DNA of 64,000 nt from Rutidosis leptorrhynchoides (GCF_046630445.1 NC_092335.1:626727501-626791500), one strand, 5' to 3'; shown: positions 11,252 to 25,655, counted from the first letter of the stretch. Notes: generated from the sequence alone by a model not told the origin. Translations and numbers: made by a program.

Positions 11252-14200
11252 TTAAGCAGTTGGAGGTGTTGACGTATCTTCTGGAAATAAGTGCGGGTAT
11301 TTCTTCTTCATCTGATCTTCACGTTCCCAGGTGAACTCGGGTCCTCTACGAGCATTCCATCGAACCTTAACAATTGGTATCTTGTTTTGTTTAAGTCTTT
11401 TAACCTCACGATCCATTATTTCGACGGGTTCTTCGATGAATTGAAGTTTTTCGTTGATTTGGATTTCGTCTAATGGAATAGTGAGATCTTATTTAGCAAA
11501 ATATTTCTTCAAATTCGAGATGTGGAAAGTGTTATGTACAGCCGCGAGTTATTGTGGTAATTCAAGTCAGTAAGCTACTGGTCCGACACGATCAATAATC
11601 TTGAATGGTCCTGTATACCTTGGATTTAATTTCCCTCATTTACCAAATCGAACAACGCCTTTCCAAGGTGCAACCTTAAGCATGACCATCTCTCCAATTT
11701 CAAATTCTATATCTTTTCTTTTAATGTCGGCGTACCTCTTTTGTCGACTTTGGGCGGTTTTCAACCGTTGTTGAATTTGGATGATCTTCTCGGTAGTTTC
11801 TTGTATTATCTCTGGACCCGTAATCTGTCTATCCCCCACTTCACTCTAATAAATTGGAGACCTGCACTTTCTACCATAAAGTGCTTCAAACGGCACCATC
11901 TCAATGCTTGAATGGTAGCTGTTGTTGTAGGAAAATTCTGCTAATGGTAGATGTCGATCCCAACTATTTCCGAAATCAATAACACATGCTCGTAGCATGT
12001 CTTCAAGCATTTGTATCATCTTTTCGCTCTGCCCATCAGTTTGTGGATGATAGGCAGTACTCATGTCTAGACGAGTTCCTAATGCTTGCTGTAATGTCTG
12101 CCAGAATCTTGAAATAAATCTGCCATCCCTATCAGAGATAATAGAGATTGGTATTCCATGTCCGGAGACGACTTCCTTCAAATACAGTCGTGCTAACTTC
12201 TCCATCTTGTCATCTTCTCTTATTGGCAGGAAGTGTGCTGATTTGGTGAGACGATCAACTATTACCCAAATAGTATCAAAACCACTTGCAGTCCTTGGCA
12301 ATTTAGTGATGAAATCCATGGTAATCTTTTCCCATTTCCATTCCCGGATTTCAGGTTGTTGAAGTAGACCTGATGGTTTCTGATGCTCCGCTTTGACCTT
12401 AGAACACGTCAAACATTCCCCTACGTATTTAGCAACATCGGCTTTCATACCTGGCCACCAAAAATGTTTCTTGAGATCCTTGTACATCTTCCCCGTTTCA
12501 GGATGTATTGAGTATCTAGTTTTATGAGCTTCTCTAAGTACCATTTCTCTCATATCTCCAAATTTTGGTACCCAAATTCTTTCAGCCCTATACCGGGTTC
12601 CATCTTCCCGAATATTAAGATGCTTCTCCGATCCTTTGGGTATTTCATCCTTTAAATTTCCCTCTTTTAAAACTCCTTGTTGCGCCTCCTTTATTTGAGT
12701 AGTAAGGTTAGTGTGAATCATTATATTCATAGCTTTTACTCGAATGGGTTCTCTGTCCTTTCTGCTCAAGGCTTCGGCTACCACATTTGCCTTCCCTGAG
12801 TGGTAACGAATCTCAAAGTCGTAATCATTCAACAATTCAATCCACCTACGCTGCCTCATATTCAGTTGTTTCTGATTAAATATGTGTTGAAGAATTTTGT
12901 GGTCGGTATATATAATACTTTTGACCTCATATAAGTAGTGCCTCCAAGTCTTTAATACAAAAACAACCGCGCCTAATTCCAAATCATGCATCGTATAATT
13001 CTGTTCGTGAATCTTCAATTGTCTAGACGCATAAGCAATCACTTTCGTTCGTTGCATTAATACACAACCGAGACCTTGCTTTGAGGCGTCACAATATATC
13101 ACAAAATCATCATTCCCTTCAGGTAATGACAATATAGGTGTCTTAGTTAACTTTTTCTTTAACAATTGAAACGCTTTCTCTTGTTCATCTTTCCATTCAA
13201 ATTTCTTCTCTTTATGCGTTAATGCAGTCAAGGGTTTTGCTATTCTGTAAAAGTCTTGGATGAACCTTCTGTGGTAACCAGCTAGTCCTAAAAACTGGCG
13301 TATATATTTCGGAGTTTTCGGGGTTTTCCACTTTTCAACGGTTTCAATCTTTGCTGGATCCACCTGAATACCTTCTTTGTTCACTATGTGACCGAGGAAT
13401 TGAACTTCTTCCAACCAAAATGCACACTTTGAAAACTTAGCGTACAGTTTTTCTTTTCTCAGCAACTCTAGCACTTTTCTCAAATGTTCTTCGTGTTCTT
13501 GATCATTCTTCGAGTAAATAAGTATGTCATCGATGAAAATAATGACAAACTTGTCAAGATATGGCCCACACACTCGGTTCATGAGGTCCATGAACACAGC
13601 TGGTGCGTTAGTCAATCCAAACGGCATAAACTCGTAATGACCGTAACGCGTCCTGAAAGCAGTCTTCAGAATATCATCCTCCTTTACCCGCATTTGATGA
13701 TATCCAGAACGTAAATCAATCTTCGAATAAACTGACGAGCCTTGTAGTTGATCAAATAAGTCGTCGATTCTTGGTAGTGGATAACGATTCTTGATGGTAA
13801 GTTTGTTCAACTCTCGGTAGTCGATACACAACCTGAATGTACCATCCTTCTTCTTGACAAACAAAACAGGAGCTCCCCACAGTGATGTGCTTGGTCGAAT
13901 GAAACCACGCTCTAAAAGTTCCTATAACTGACTTTGTAATTCTTTCATTTCGCTGGGTGCGAGTCTGTATGGAGCACGAGCTATTGGTGCAGCTCCTGGT
14001 ACAAGGTCTATTTGAAATTCAACGGATCGATGTGGGGGTAATCCTGGTAATTCTTTCGGAAATACATCGGGAAATTCTTTTGCGACGGGAACATCACTGA
14101 TGTTCTTTTCTTCAGGTTTAACTTCCTCGATGTGTGCTAGAATGACGTAACAACCTTTTCTTATTAGTTTTTGCGCCTTCAAACTACTAATAAGATTTAA

Positions 14201-14649
14201 TTTCGCGTTGTTCTTTTCTCCGTATACCATTAAAGGTTTTCCTTTTTCACGCATAATGCGAATCGCATTTTTGTAACAAACGACCTCTGCTCTCACCTTT
14301 TTCAACCAATCCATGCCAATTATTACATCAAAACTTCCTAACTCGACTGGTAGTAAATCAATTTTAAACGTTTCATCCCCCAGTTTAATTTCTCTCTCCC
14401 GACATATATTATCTGCTGAAATTAATTTACCGTTTGCTAATTCGAGTAAAAATTTACTATCCAAAGGCGTCAATAGGCAACTTAATTTAGCACAAAATTC
14501 TCTACTCATATAGTTTCTATCCGCACCCGAATCAAATAAAACATAAGCAGATTTATCATCAATGAGAAACGTACCCGTAACAAACTCCGGGTCTTCCTGC
14601 GCTTCTGCCGTATTAATATTGAAAACTCTTCCGCGGCCCTGACCATTAG
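11252..14649 (-). pseudogene. pol: Tekay pol: PR-RT-RNase H-IN-chromodomain
   Basis: This continues the gag frame without a shift. Counted from the gag start at 15850, the protease active site is FDSGAD near residue 440, RT runs from about residue 630 with FIDD at 772 (13526-13537), and RNase H begins near the [10 protein letters not shown] motif. Integrase has an HHCC zinc site (H..H..CLTC near 12400-12490) and D, D and E of the catalytic triad ([18 protein letters not shown]). A chromodomain occupies the last 50 residues (FIEEPVEIMDREVKRLKQNK...), probably for targeting chromatin. In-frame stops lie at 13922, 11846, 11636, 11567, 11549 and 11489. Most can be explained by a C-to-T change in a Gln or Arg codon, or G-to-A in a Trp codon. 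Stop codon at 11252-11254. Confidence 0.93.
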
Positions 14650-15850
14650 TATTCCCCTGATTCAGGCAATTTTTAATAATGTGACCCGGTTTTCCACATT
14701 TATAACAGACTACGTTGGCAGTACTTGCTCCGACACTACTTGTTCCGACATTACTCGTTCCGTCATTATTTGTTCCTTTAGTTCTGTTATACATTGGTCT
14801 GTAGACCTCACACTTTGTCATGCTATGACCATTTCTTTTACACCTGTTGCAAAATGTTGTGCAGAACCCCGGGTGATTCTCTTCACACCTTTGGAATTTT
14901 TGGTTTTTGTTGTCGTTGTTGTTATTGAGGTTGTTGTTGAGATTGTTATTATTGTTAGAACGGTTGTTGTAGTTGTTGTTAGGACGTTTGTTGACGTTAT
15001 TGTTAGGATTGCAGTTATTGTTGCGATTGTTGTTGCGGTTGTTGGGATAGTTGTTGCGATTGTGGTTGTAATTGTTGTTGTTGTTGTACTGGTGACTCTT
15101 GTCACCGTTTTCCTCCCACTTCCTCTTGAGTTATTTCGTGTTGGCTTCTTCGGCCGCCTGCTCTTTAATTCTTCCCTCAATCTGATTTATGAGTTTATGA
15201 GCCATTCGACTTGCCTTCTGTATAGAAGCGGGCTCGTGTGAACTCACATCTTCTTGAATCCTTACTGGTAACCCTTTTACAAACGCGTCGATATTCTCTT
15301 CTTCATCTTCGAATGCTCCCGGACGCAATAGGCACAACTCTGTGAATCGTCGTTCATATGTGGTAACGTCGAACCCTTGTGTTCGTAACTCTCTAAGTTC
15401 TGACTTGAGTTTATTGACTTCGTTTCTAGGACGGTACTACTCGTTCATCAATTGCTTGAATGCCGACCACGGTAGTGCGTAAGCAGCATTTTGTCCTACT
15501 TGTTCAAGATAGGTGTTCCACCACGTTAACGCAGTACCTGTGAAGGTATGCGTAGCGTACTTAACTTTGTCCTCTTCAGTACACTTACTTATGCCAAACA
15601 CCGATTCGACTTTCTCGGTCCACCGTTTCAATCCAATTGGTCCTTCGGTTCCATCAAATTCCAAAGGTTTGCAGGCAGTGAATTCTTTGTAGGAGCATCC
15701 TACACGATTTCTTGCGCCGTTAGCTGCATTGCTAGATTCAGAGTTATTGTTGGTATGTACTGCAGCCTGTACTGCGGCTATGTTTGCAGCAAGAAAGGTA
15801 CGAAATTCCTCTTCGCTCATATTCTTGGTGTGTCGAGTAGTCGGTGCCAT
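14650..15850 (-). pseudogene. gag: Tekay gag
   Basis: The first part of the 1532-codon gag-pol frame. I chose ATG at 15850 (MAPTTRHTKNMSEEEF), although an upstream ATG at 15937 is also open, because Tekay gags start in this way. The capsid region contains the conserved LEFDGTEGPIGLKRWTEKVE and ALTWWNTY motifs (residues about 55-105). It is followed by a long Asn-rich, repeat-like linker (about 14900-15110). A CCHC zinc knuckle CYKCGKPGHIIKNC lies at 14666-14707 (residues 382-395), for RNA binding and packaging. In-frame stops at 15437 and 15131 break the protein. The Asn-rich linker creates spurious Thr-rich and Val-rich frames on both strands. Confidence 0.92.
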
Positions 15851-15982
15851 TTCCTTCAAAATAGCTAACTGAATCGAGTTAATCATACAGAATATTAAGA
15901 GTAGTCTATAGTATTTCATAGCATAATATGAACTCATTTATAAAAGCTTTTTCTTCATATTAGCATTTTATAAGTTTAAATT

Positions 15983-16003
15983 CGGGTACTACCTACCCGT
16001 TAA
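15983..16003 (-). promoter_or_regulatory. Leader stem-loop containing a second PPT copy
   Basis: On the minus strand the leader reads TTAACGGGTAGGTA (15990-16003), identical to the 14-base core of the 3' polypurine tract. It is followed so that CGGGTA-GGTAG-TACCCG forms a 6-bp stem with a 5-base loop (15983-15999). It lies about 135 bases before the gag start. The pol-less element at 38734 has the same arrangement with loop GGTAA (47297-47313). The role (second plus-strand primer, packaging or translation signal) is inferred only. Confidence 0.65.
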
Positions 16004-16173
16004 GTTCATACTTAGTAGCTAATATACAATTCAACTACTACAATTCCATATGAAAAACTGATTATAATAATATATCACATACAAATATTCTTCAAACTTA
16101 CAACTTCGCTATATTACATATAACATGAAATATAGTACACTATGATACAGGAAAGTTTTGAAGATAAATCTAG

Positions 16174-16866
16174 TTAATACGCAAGTTGTTCAGCAAAGGA
16201 AATAAAGACACGTAATTCATAAGTCCAGAAACAAGTCATGCATTCTGGTTTTACTAAGACGACTTCCCATCCTTGGTCTTGTGGAAAATAACCGTTATGA
16301 CCATTGGCTAGGCAGCATGTTGTAATGTCGTCAAAAGGACGAGGGTTTCGTAATGTCCAACAGCCTCGTAATAATCTAAAAACCTTGTTTCTCACCCCAA
16401 CTACTGAATCCGTCACTTGTGGGAAGGTTTTATTTAAAAGTTGCAATCCGATGTTCTTTTTCTCACTTTGGTAAGAAGCGAACATCACTAACCCGTAAGC
16501 ATAACATGCTTCTTTATGTTGCATGTTAGAAGCTCTTTCTAATTCACGAAATCCTATGTTGGGATATGTTGAGTCAAAATAGGTTCTTAACCCGTAGCGT
16601 AAAATTGCATTTGGGTTCCCCGCATTTAATGTTTTAAAGAAAACACGGCGTAACTTACGGTCTCCCCAATGTGATATACCCCACCTATCAAAGGAAAGCC
16701 TTTTATAAACTAAGGCATTTCTGGAAAGTCTTTCAAATGTTTGACAAGTTAATTTCACCATAACTAAATGTGCTGATGAATTCCGACCGACTCTAGACAA
16801 GATTTCCTCAATCATATCCTCTGGTAGGTCTTCTAAAATATTCGGTTATCTACCCTTAACGTCCAT
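16174..16866 (-). pseudogene. Captured F-box gene (At2g35280-like) in leader
   Basis: A sense-strand ORF sits between the 5' LTR and gag. From ATG at 16866 the frame has one stop at codon 7 (16846-16848) and then runs open to 16174. The protein has an F-box (LPEDMIEEILSRV...LVMVKLTCQTFERL, residues about 12-45), a middle part resembling the Sel1-like repeats of this family (GFRELERASNMQHKEACYAY), and a C-terminal Cys signature (CC...C..C..TYELRVF). This matches the plant F-box family typified by Arabidopsis At2g35280. F-box proteins bind SKP1 and bring targets to SCF ubiquitin ligases. No introns are visible, so it may have been captured as RNA. If translation starts after the stop, at the Met in PEDMIEE, the leading LP of the F-box is lost. 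Confidence 0.82.
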
Positions 16867-17003
16867 TTTGTTTTTATACTGTAAAATAGACAAGGATTAG
16901 ATTCGTAAAAGATAATTAACAAATAATACAAGCAATTTTTACATAGAACATAAAAGTACAAGCACACTACAATACATATAATACACAACATGATTACAAC
17001 CTT

Positions 17004-17623
17004 CTAATCTGAATCACTGGTTTCTTCTTCTTCGGACTTGGTTCGTTTTCCTAATTTTCTAGGAATATATGGTGTTCCTCTAATACGAGCCATCGTTTTC
17101 CATAATATTTTAGAAAAACCTGGTGGTTTAGAGGTTCCGGGGTCATTGTTACATTTTAGGAAATACGGATGTTGCCGATACATATAAAGTTCATCGGGGT
17201 TGGAATCGGGTTTCTCTATTTTTATACTTTTTCCCTTATTATTTTCTTTCGCTTTATTAAATTGGGTCGAGGTAATTTCTATACATCATCGGAATCCTCA
17301 TCGCGATCTGATTCATCGGAAAATTGGTAATCTTTCCAATATTTTGCTTCCTTGGCGGAAACACCATTGACCATTATTAACTTTGGTCCGTTGGTTGAGG
17401 ATTTTCTTTTATTTAATCGATTTACTATAAGTATCAATATTTCTTCCTCCGGAACCTATTCTTCTTCTGGTTCCTCCTCTTCTGATTTATCCTCTTCTGG
17501 TTCCTCTTCTTCCGGTTCCTCCTCTTCCGGTTCCTCTTCGGGAATTTGTAAATCTTCCCAAAATATATTCGACTCTTCATTATTATTAGGTGAATCAATG
17601 AGATTTGTACTAGAGGTAGACAT
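17004..17623 (-). pseudogene. Acidic leader ORF of Tekay element
   Basis: A second extra sense ORF, the first after the primer site. From ATG at 17623 it starts MSTSSTNLIDSPNNNEESNI and soon becomes a Glu/Pro repeat (about five EEEPE-type units). A stop follows near 17457. Beyond it the same frame continues with an acidic stretch (YWKDYQFSDESDRDEDSDD) to a stop near 17280. A shift there restores a basic then acidic tail (RIRGTPYIPRKLGKRTKSEE) ending at 17004. I recognise no domain. Composition resembles chromatin- or RNA-associated acidic proteins, but function is unknown. The pol-less element at 38734 has an ORF remnant at the matching position (46524). Confidence 0.6.
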
Positions 17624-17822
17624 CTATCACACAATATCAAACACGTTAAGAGATTAATATATCACATAATATTTACATGTTAATAATATATAGTTTCCAA
17701 CAACAAAAAATGTTAAGCAATCGTTTTTGAAGAAAAATACGATCGAAGTCCAGACTCACTAATGCATCCTAACAAACTCGGTAAGACACACTAATGCAAT
17801 TTTCTGGTTCTCTAAGACCAAC

Positions 17823-17834
17823 GCTCGGATACCA
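17823..17834 (-). promoter_or_regulatory. Primer binding site (tRNA-iMet)
   Basis: On the minus strand TGGTATCCGAGC lies 2 bases after the LTR end. It matches the plant initiator-Met tRNA 3' end complement (TGGTATCAGAGC) at 11 of 12 positions. The element at 62055 keeps the perfect version. Confidence 0.85.
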
Positions 17835-17836
17835 AC

Positions 17837-20800
17837 TGAAATGTCCCGTTCATATTGATTATAAACGTTCCATATTAGTTGATTTCGTCGCGAGGTTTTG
17901 ACCTCTATATGAGACGTTTTTCAAAGACTGCATTCATTTTTAAAACAACCATAACCTTTATTTTATCGATAAAGGTTTAAAAAGCATTACGTAGATTATC
18001 AAATAATGATAATCTAAAATATACCATTTACACATGACCATTACATAATGGTTTACAATAAGAATATGTTATATCAAAAATAAGTTTCTTGAATGCAGTT
18101 TTTACATAATATCATACAAGCATGGAGTCCAAATTTTGTCCTTATTTTAGTATGCAACAGCGGAAGCTCTTAATAATCACCTAAGAATAAACATGCTTAA
18201 AACGTCAACAAAAATGTTGGTGAGTTATAGGTTTAACCTATATATTATCAAATCATAATAATAGACCACAAGATTTCATATTTCAATATACATCCCATAC
18301 ATAGAGATAAAATTCATTCATATGGTGAACACCTGGTAACCGACATTAACAAGATGCATATAAGAATATCCCCTATCATTCTGGGAAATTCTTCGGACAT
18401 GATATAAATGAATTCGAAGTACTAAAGCATCCGGTACTTTGGATGGGGTTCGTTAGGCCCAATAGATCTATCTTTAGGATTCGCGTCAATTAGTAGATCG
18501 GTTTACTAATTCTTAGGTTACCAAGCAAAAGGGGCATATTCGGCTTCGATCATTCACCCATATAATGTAGTTTCAATTACTTGTGTCTATTTCGTAAAAC
18601 ATTTATAAAACTGCATGTATTCTCATCCCAAAATATTAGATTTTAAAAGTGGAACTATAACTCACTTTCACATATTTTTACTTCGTCGGAAAGTAAGACT
18701 TGGCCACTGGTTGATTCACGAACCTATAACAAATATGTACATATACATCAAAGTATGTTCAAAATATATTTACAACATTATTAATACGTTTTACTGTTTT
18801 AAATTTATTACGTCAGCTGTCCTCGTTAGTAACCTACAACTAGTTGTCCACAATTAGATGTACAGAAATAAATTGATATATATTATCTTGAATCAATCCA
18901 CGACCCAGTGTATACATGTCTCAGGCTAGATCACAACTCAAAGTATATATATTTTTGGAATCAACCTCAACCCTGTATAGCTAACTCCAACATTACTGCA
19001 TATAGAGTGTCTATGGTTGTTCCAAATAACATATATATATGGGTCGATATGATATGTCAAAACATTTGCATACGTGTCTATGGTATCTCAAGATTACATA
19101 ATATATTAGAATACATGTATAATACAATATAAGTTAGCTAGGATATGATTAATATTGATTTGTTATCAATTTTCACGTAGCTACAACAAGCAAAAATAAC
19201 CAATCTTGTTTTACCCATAACTTCTTCGTTTTAAATCCGTTTTGAGTGAATCCAATTGCTATGGTTTAATATTGAACTTAAGTTTATGAATCTATACAGA
19301 AAAAGTATAAGTTTATAGTCAGAATTACAGGTTAAAGGTCATTTTTGTAAAGGTAGTTATTTCATTCGAAAGAACGACGTCTAGATGACCATTTTGGAAA
19401 ACATACTTCCACTTTGAGTTTAACCATGATTTTTGGATATAGTTTCATGTTCATAAGAAAAATTATTTTCCTAGAAGAACAACTTTTAAATCAAAATTTA
19501 TCATAGTTTTTAATTAACTAACCCAAAACAGCCCGCGGTGTTACTACAACGGCGTATATCCGGTTTTACGGTGTTTCTCGTGTTTTCTGGTTTTAAATCA
19601 TTAAGTTAGCATATCATATAGATATAGAACATGTGTTTAGTTGATTTTAAAAGTCAAGTTAGAAGGATTAACTTTTGTTTGCGAACAAGTTTAGAATTAA
19701 CTAAACTATGTTCTAGTGATTTCAAGTTTAAACCTTCGAATAAGATAGCTTTATATGTATGAATCGAATGATGTTATGAACATCATTACTACCTCAAGTT
19801 TTGTGGATAAACCTACTAGAAAAGTGACAAATGGATCTAGCTTCAAAGGATCCTTGGATGGCTTGAAAGTTCTTGAAGCATAATCATGACACGAAAACAA
19901 GTTCAAGTAAGATTTCCACTCGAAATAAGATTGTTATAGTTATAGAAATTGAATCAAAGTTTGAATATGAGTATTACCTTGTATTAGAAAGATATCTTAC
20001 TGTAAATAAGAAAGATTTCTTGAGGTTGGATGATCACTTTACAAGATTGGAAGTAAGCTAGCAAACTTGGAAGTATTCTTGATTTTATGAAACTAGAACT
20101 TATAGAATTTATGAAGAACACTTAGAACTTGAAGATAGAACTTGAGAGAGATCACTTAGATGAAGAAAATTGAAGAATGAAAGTGTTTTTAGGTGTTTTT
20201 GGTCGTTGGTATATGGATTAGATATAAAGGATGTGTAATTTTGTTTTCATATAAATAAGTCATGAATGATTACTCATATTTTTGTAATTTTATGAGATAT
20301 TTCATGCTAGTTGCCAAATGATGGTTCCCACATGTGTTAGGTGACTCACATGGGCTACTAAGAGCTGATCATTGGAGTGTATATACCAATAGTACATACA
20401 TTTAAAAGCTGTGTATTGTACGAGTACGAATACAGGTGCATACGAGTAGAATTGTTGATGAAACTGAACGAGGATGTAATTGTAAGCATTTTTGTTAAGT
20501 AGAAGTATTTTGATAAGTGTCTTGAAGTCTTTCAAAAGTGTATGAATACATATTAAAACACTACATGTATATACATTTTAACTGAGCCGTTAAGACATCG
20601 TTAGTCGTTACATGTAAATGTTGTTTTGAAACCTTTAGGTTAACGATCTTGTTAAATGTTGTTAACCCATTGTTTATTATATCTAAAGAGATGTTAAATT
20701 ATTACATTGTCATGATATTATGATATATTAATGTATCTTAGTATGATATATATATACAGTTAAATGTTGTTACAACGATACTCGTTACATATATCGTTTC

Positions 20801-21108
20801 GAGTTTCTTAATTCAATAAACACAATTTTATGTATATAACTCATTGTTAAAATACCTAATGAGATACTTACTTATCATAATATCATGTTAATTATATATA
20901 TAATCATATATATGTCATCATATAGTTTTTACAAGTTTTAACGTTCGTGAGTCACCGGTCAAGTTGGGTGGTTAATTGTCTATATGAAACCTATTTCAAT
21001 TAATCAAGTCTTAACAAGTTTGATTGCTTAACATGTTGGAAACACTAAATCATGTAAATATCAATTTCATTTAATATATATAAACATGGAAAAGTTCGGG
21101 TCGCTACA
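17837..21108 (-). repeat. 5' LTR of Tekay-type element
   Basis: 3272-base direct repeat of 7938-11216. It supplies the promoter for minus-strand transcription. I could not place its TATA box with confidence; ACATATAAAGC near 19748-19760 on the minus strand is one candidate. No short-repeat array adjoins it. Confidence 0.95.
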
Positions 21109-22237
21109 AGTGTAGCAGACAGAATCTTAAAATCCGAATCAGGAATAGAGTTTCGTTAGGCTTGGACTGTCGAGCCTAAATGGAGGGCTGAATCAGAGCT
21201 AAAGAAACTATCGGCTGTTATATCAGCATACCCTTTTTCCGAAAAAAATAAAGATGAATGGTGCTGGAAATTCTGTCCATGCAACAACTATTCTGCCAGG
21301 TCACTTGTTAACATCCTCGCCGAACTAGAAGTGTCATTATCCCCTGCTCCTATTCCTACTGAGACTAATAAGTTAATTCCCCAAAAATTTGAAATCTTCA
21401 TATGGCGGGCTAAGCAAAATAGGCTCCCGGTTAGAAACTAACTTGACGCTCGGGGCATTGATCTTCATTCTACGAGATGCCCGGTGTGTGACGATGACAT
21501 CGAAACCCTTCAACATTGTCTTATAAATTGTAACAAGGCAACGGAATTTTGGAACCGAATTCGTTTGTGGTGGAAATTTGATCGACAGAACATTGCAAAC
21601 CTATCCGATCTTTCGAAAGCTAAAAACCACAATATCAAAACTTCAACGGGTTCCGACATTTGGCAAGCTATAGTTTGGATCGCAAGCTAATATATTTGGA
21701 AAAATCGAAATGAAATCGTGTTTGGTAAACCCAACTCGTGTGTTCCAAAAATTATTTCAGATATCCAAGCCAAAAGCTTCGAATGACTTAGTTATCGTGG
21801 AAAAAACCTCAACATTAACTGGTTACAATGGCTAGCGAACCTATTTTTATCCGATGTCAACCCGTCACCAAAATAGGGGATCGGTTAACTAGTAGGTTTT
21901 TTACCCTTATCCTTTTGAAAATGCCTTAGTTTGGGATTAAAAGTGGCGATCCGATTTACTTTGTAGCTGAAGTTGCCAGCACTGTAAAGCGTTATCGTCC
22001 CAGCTTGGCTTTACAAGTGAAATCTCATCTTAGGCTTGAAAATAGATAATGGGTTTTTTCCTGCTAATGCATCGTGTCCCCTTAATTTCTCCTAGGGTTA
22101 GAAGTATAAACTCTTGTGTTTGTATCATATAGTAATAGCTTTGAGCTTTTGTAATATTAGATGCTAGTTTCGAGTACCCTGTAATGTATATTTTATATTT
22201 TAATAAATTTGATCTTTCAAAAAAAAAAAAAAAAAAA
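21109..22237 (+). pseudogene. LINE ORF2 C-terminus, 3' UTR and poly(A)
   Basis: Right half of the LINE split by the Tekay element. It encodes the end of ORF2: a W...KWRAESELKKL stretch, WCWKFCPCNN, IFIWRAKQNRLPVR, and the zf-RVT zinc-binding motif (CPVCDDDIETLQHCLINC, about 21478-21531). The motif IWKNRNE follows near 21689. Several in-frame stops (for example near 21156, 21439, 21689) show decay. About 350 bases of 3' UTR follow and end in 19 A residues (22219-22237). In a live element ORF2 supplies endonuclease and reverse transcriptase for target-primed insertion. Confidence 0.88.
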
Positions 22238-25243
<3,006 letters not shown>

Positions 25244-25471
25244 TGTAGGATCGTGTAAACAGGATTAAACGACCTAATCAACTATATCGAGTGCGGAAAA
25301 TCTCGATATAGGGTTTTATACTCAAACCACACAATTATACTTTGATCTTTAGGTATAGAATGACTTTAGGGTTTTCAAGATCGACCTAGATGAATGTTAG
25401 ATGACCAGAGAATCGGTTTGGACGTTTTAGTGCGGCTAGGATCATTAACCTAACAAATAACCTGAGGTTCT

Positions 25472-25480
25472 CTTTATATA
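25472..25480 (-). promoter_or_regulatory. Copia LTR TATA box
   Basis: TATATAAAG on the minus strand, 14 bases downstream of the last palindrome of the array. Since this is the 3' LTR it reports the promoter that the 5' LTR once had; that part of the 5' LTR lies beyond the nested insertion. Confidence 0.6.
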
Positions 25481-25493
25481 TTACACATCGTGT

Positions 25494-25579
25494 GCAACCG
25501 TGCGTAGCACCCCTGCAACCGTGCGGTTGCACTGTGTATCCGTATCCGTATGGTTGCATACCTGCAACCGTACGGTTGC
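25494..25579. promoter_or_regulatory. Array of GCAACCG/CGGTTGC palindromes
   Basis: Four related 16-mers at 25494, 25515, 25542 and 25564. The one at 25564-25579 (GCAACCGTACGGTTGC) is a perfect palindrome, 25515-25530 has perfect 7-base arms, and the other two are degenerate. Spacing is 21, 27 and 22 bases, mostly near two DNA turns. CGGTTG fits the plant MYB core CNGTTR, which is suggestive only. Confidence 0.65.
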
Positions 25580-25655
25580 ATTCCAGCAGTAAAGATTAAA
25601 CGTATAAGCGTTCCAACTTGATCGTAATGAACTTGGGGACTATAATGCACCACCA

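Larger units (their letters stand above)
7938..21108 (-). mobile_element. Complete Tekay-type chromovirus (Gypsy) element
   Basis: A 13,171-base LTR retrotransposon on the minus strand. It has two LTRs of about 3.27 kb (7938-11216 and 17837-21108), a tRNA-iMet primer site, a 2-kb leader with two extra ORFs, one continuous gag-pol frame and a polypurine tract. It is flanked by AGTGT at 7933-7937 and 21109-21113. Very long LTRs, the domain order gag-PR-RT-RH-IN and a C-terminal chromodomain identify the Tekay/Del chromovirus clade. The LTRs differ by roughly 2-3 percent by eye (seven differences in the first 260 bases, all transitions), so insertion is fairly recent. At least eight in-frame stops make it non-autonomous now. 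Confidence 0.95.
25244..25655 (-). repeat. 3' LTR of Copia element
   Basis: Begins TGTAGGATCGTG on the plus strand and matches 59372-59557 over its first 185 bases. The other end, near 25655, is placed at the TG..CA boundary next to the polypurine tract. It contains the palindrome array (25494-25579) and TATA box. Confidence 0.85.

Noticed and set aside
14681-15241. Val-rich plus-strand ORF opposite gag
   Set aside because: It is the antisense of the Asn-rich gag linker (AAC repeats) and has no signature of its own.
25494-25579. CRISPR-like array
   Set aside because: Spacers are a few bases long, repeats are degenerate palindromes, there are no cas genes, and the context is a eukaryotic LTR.
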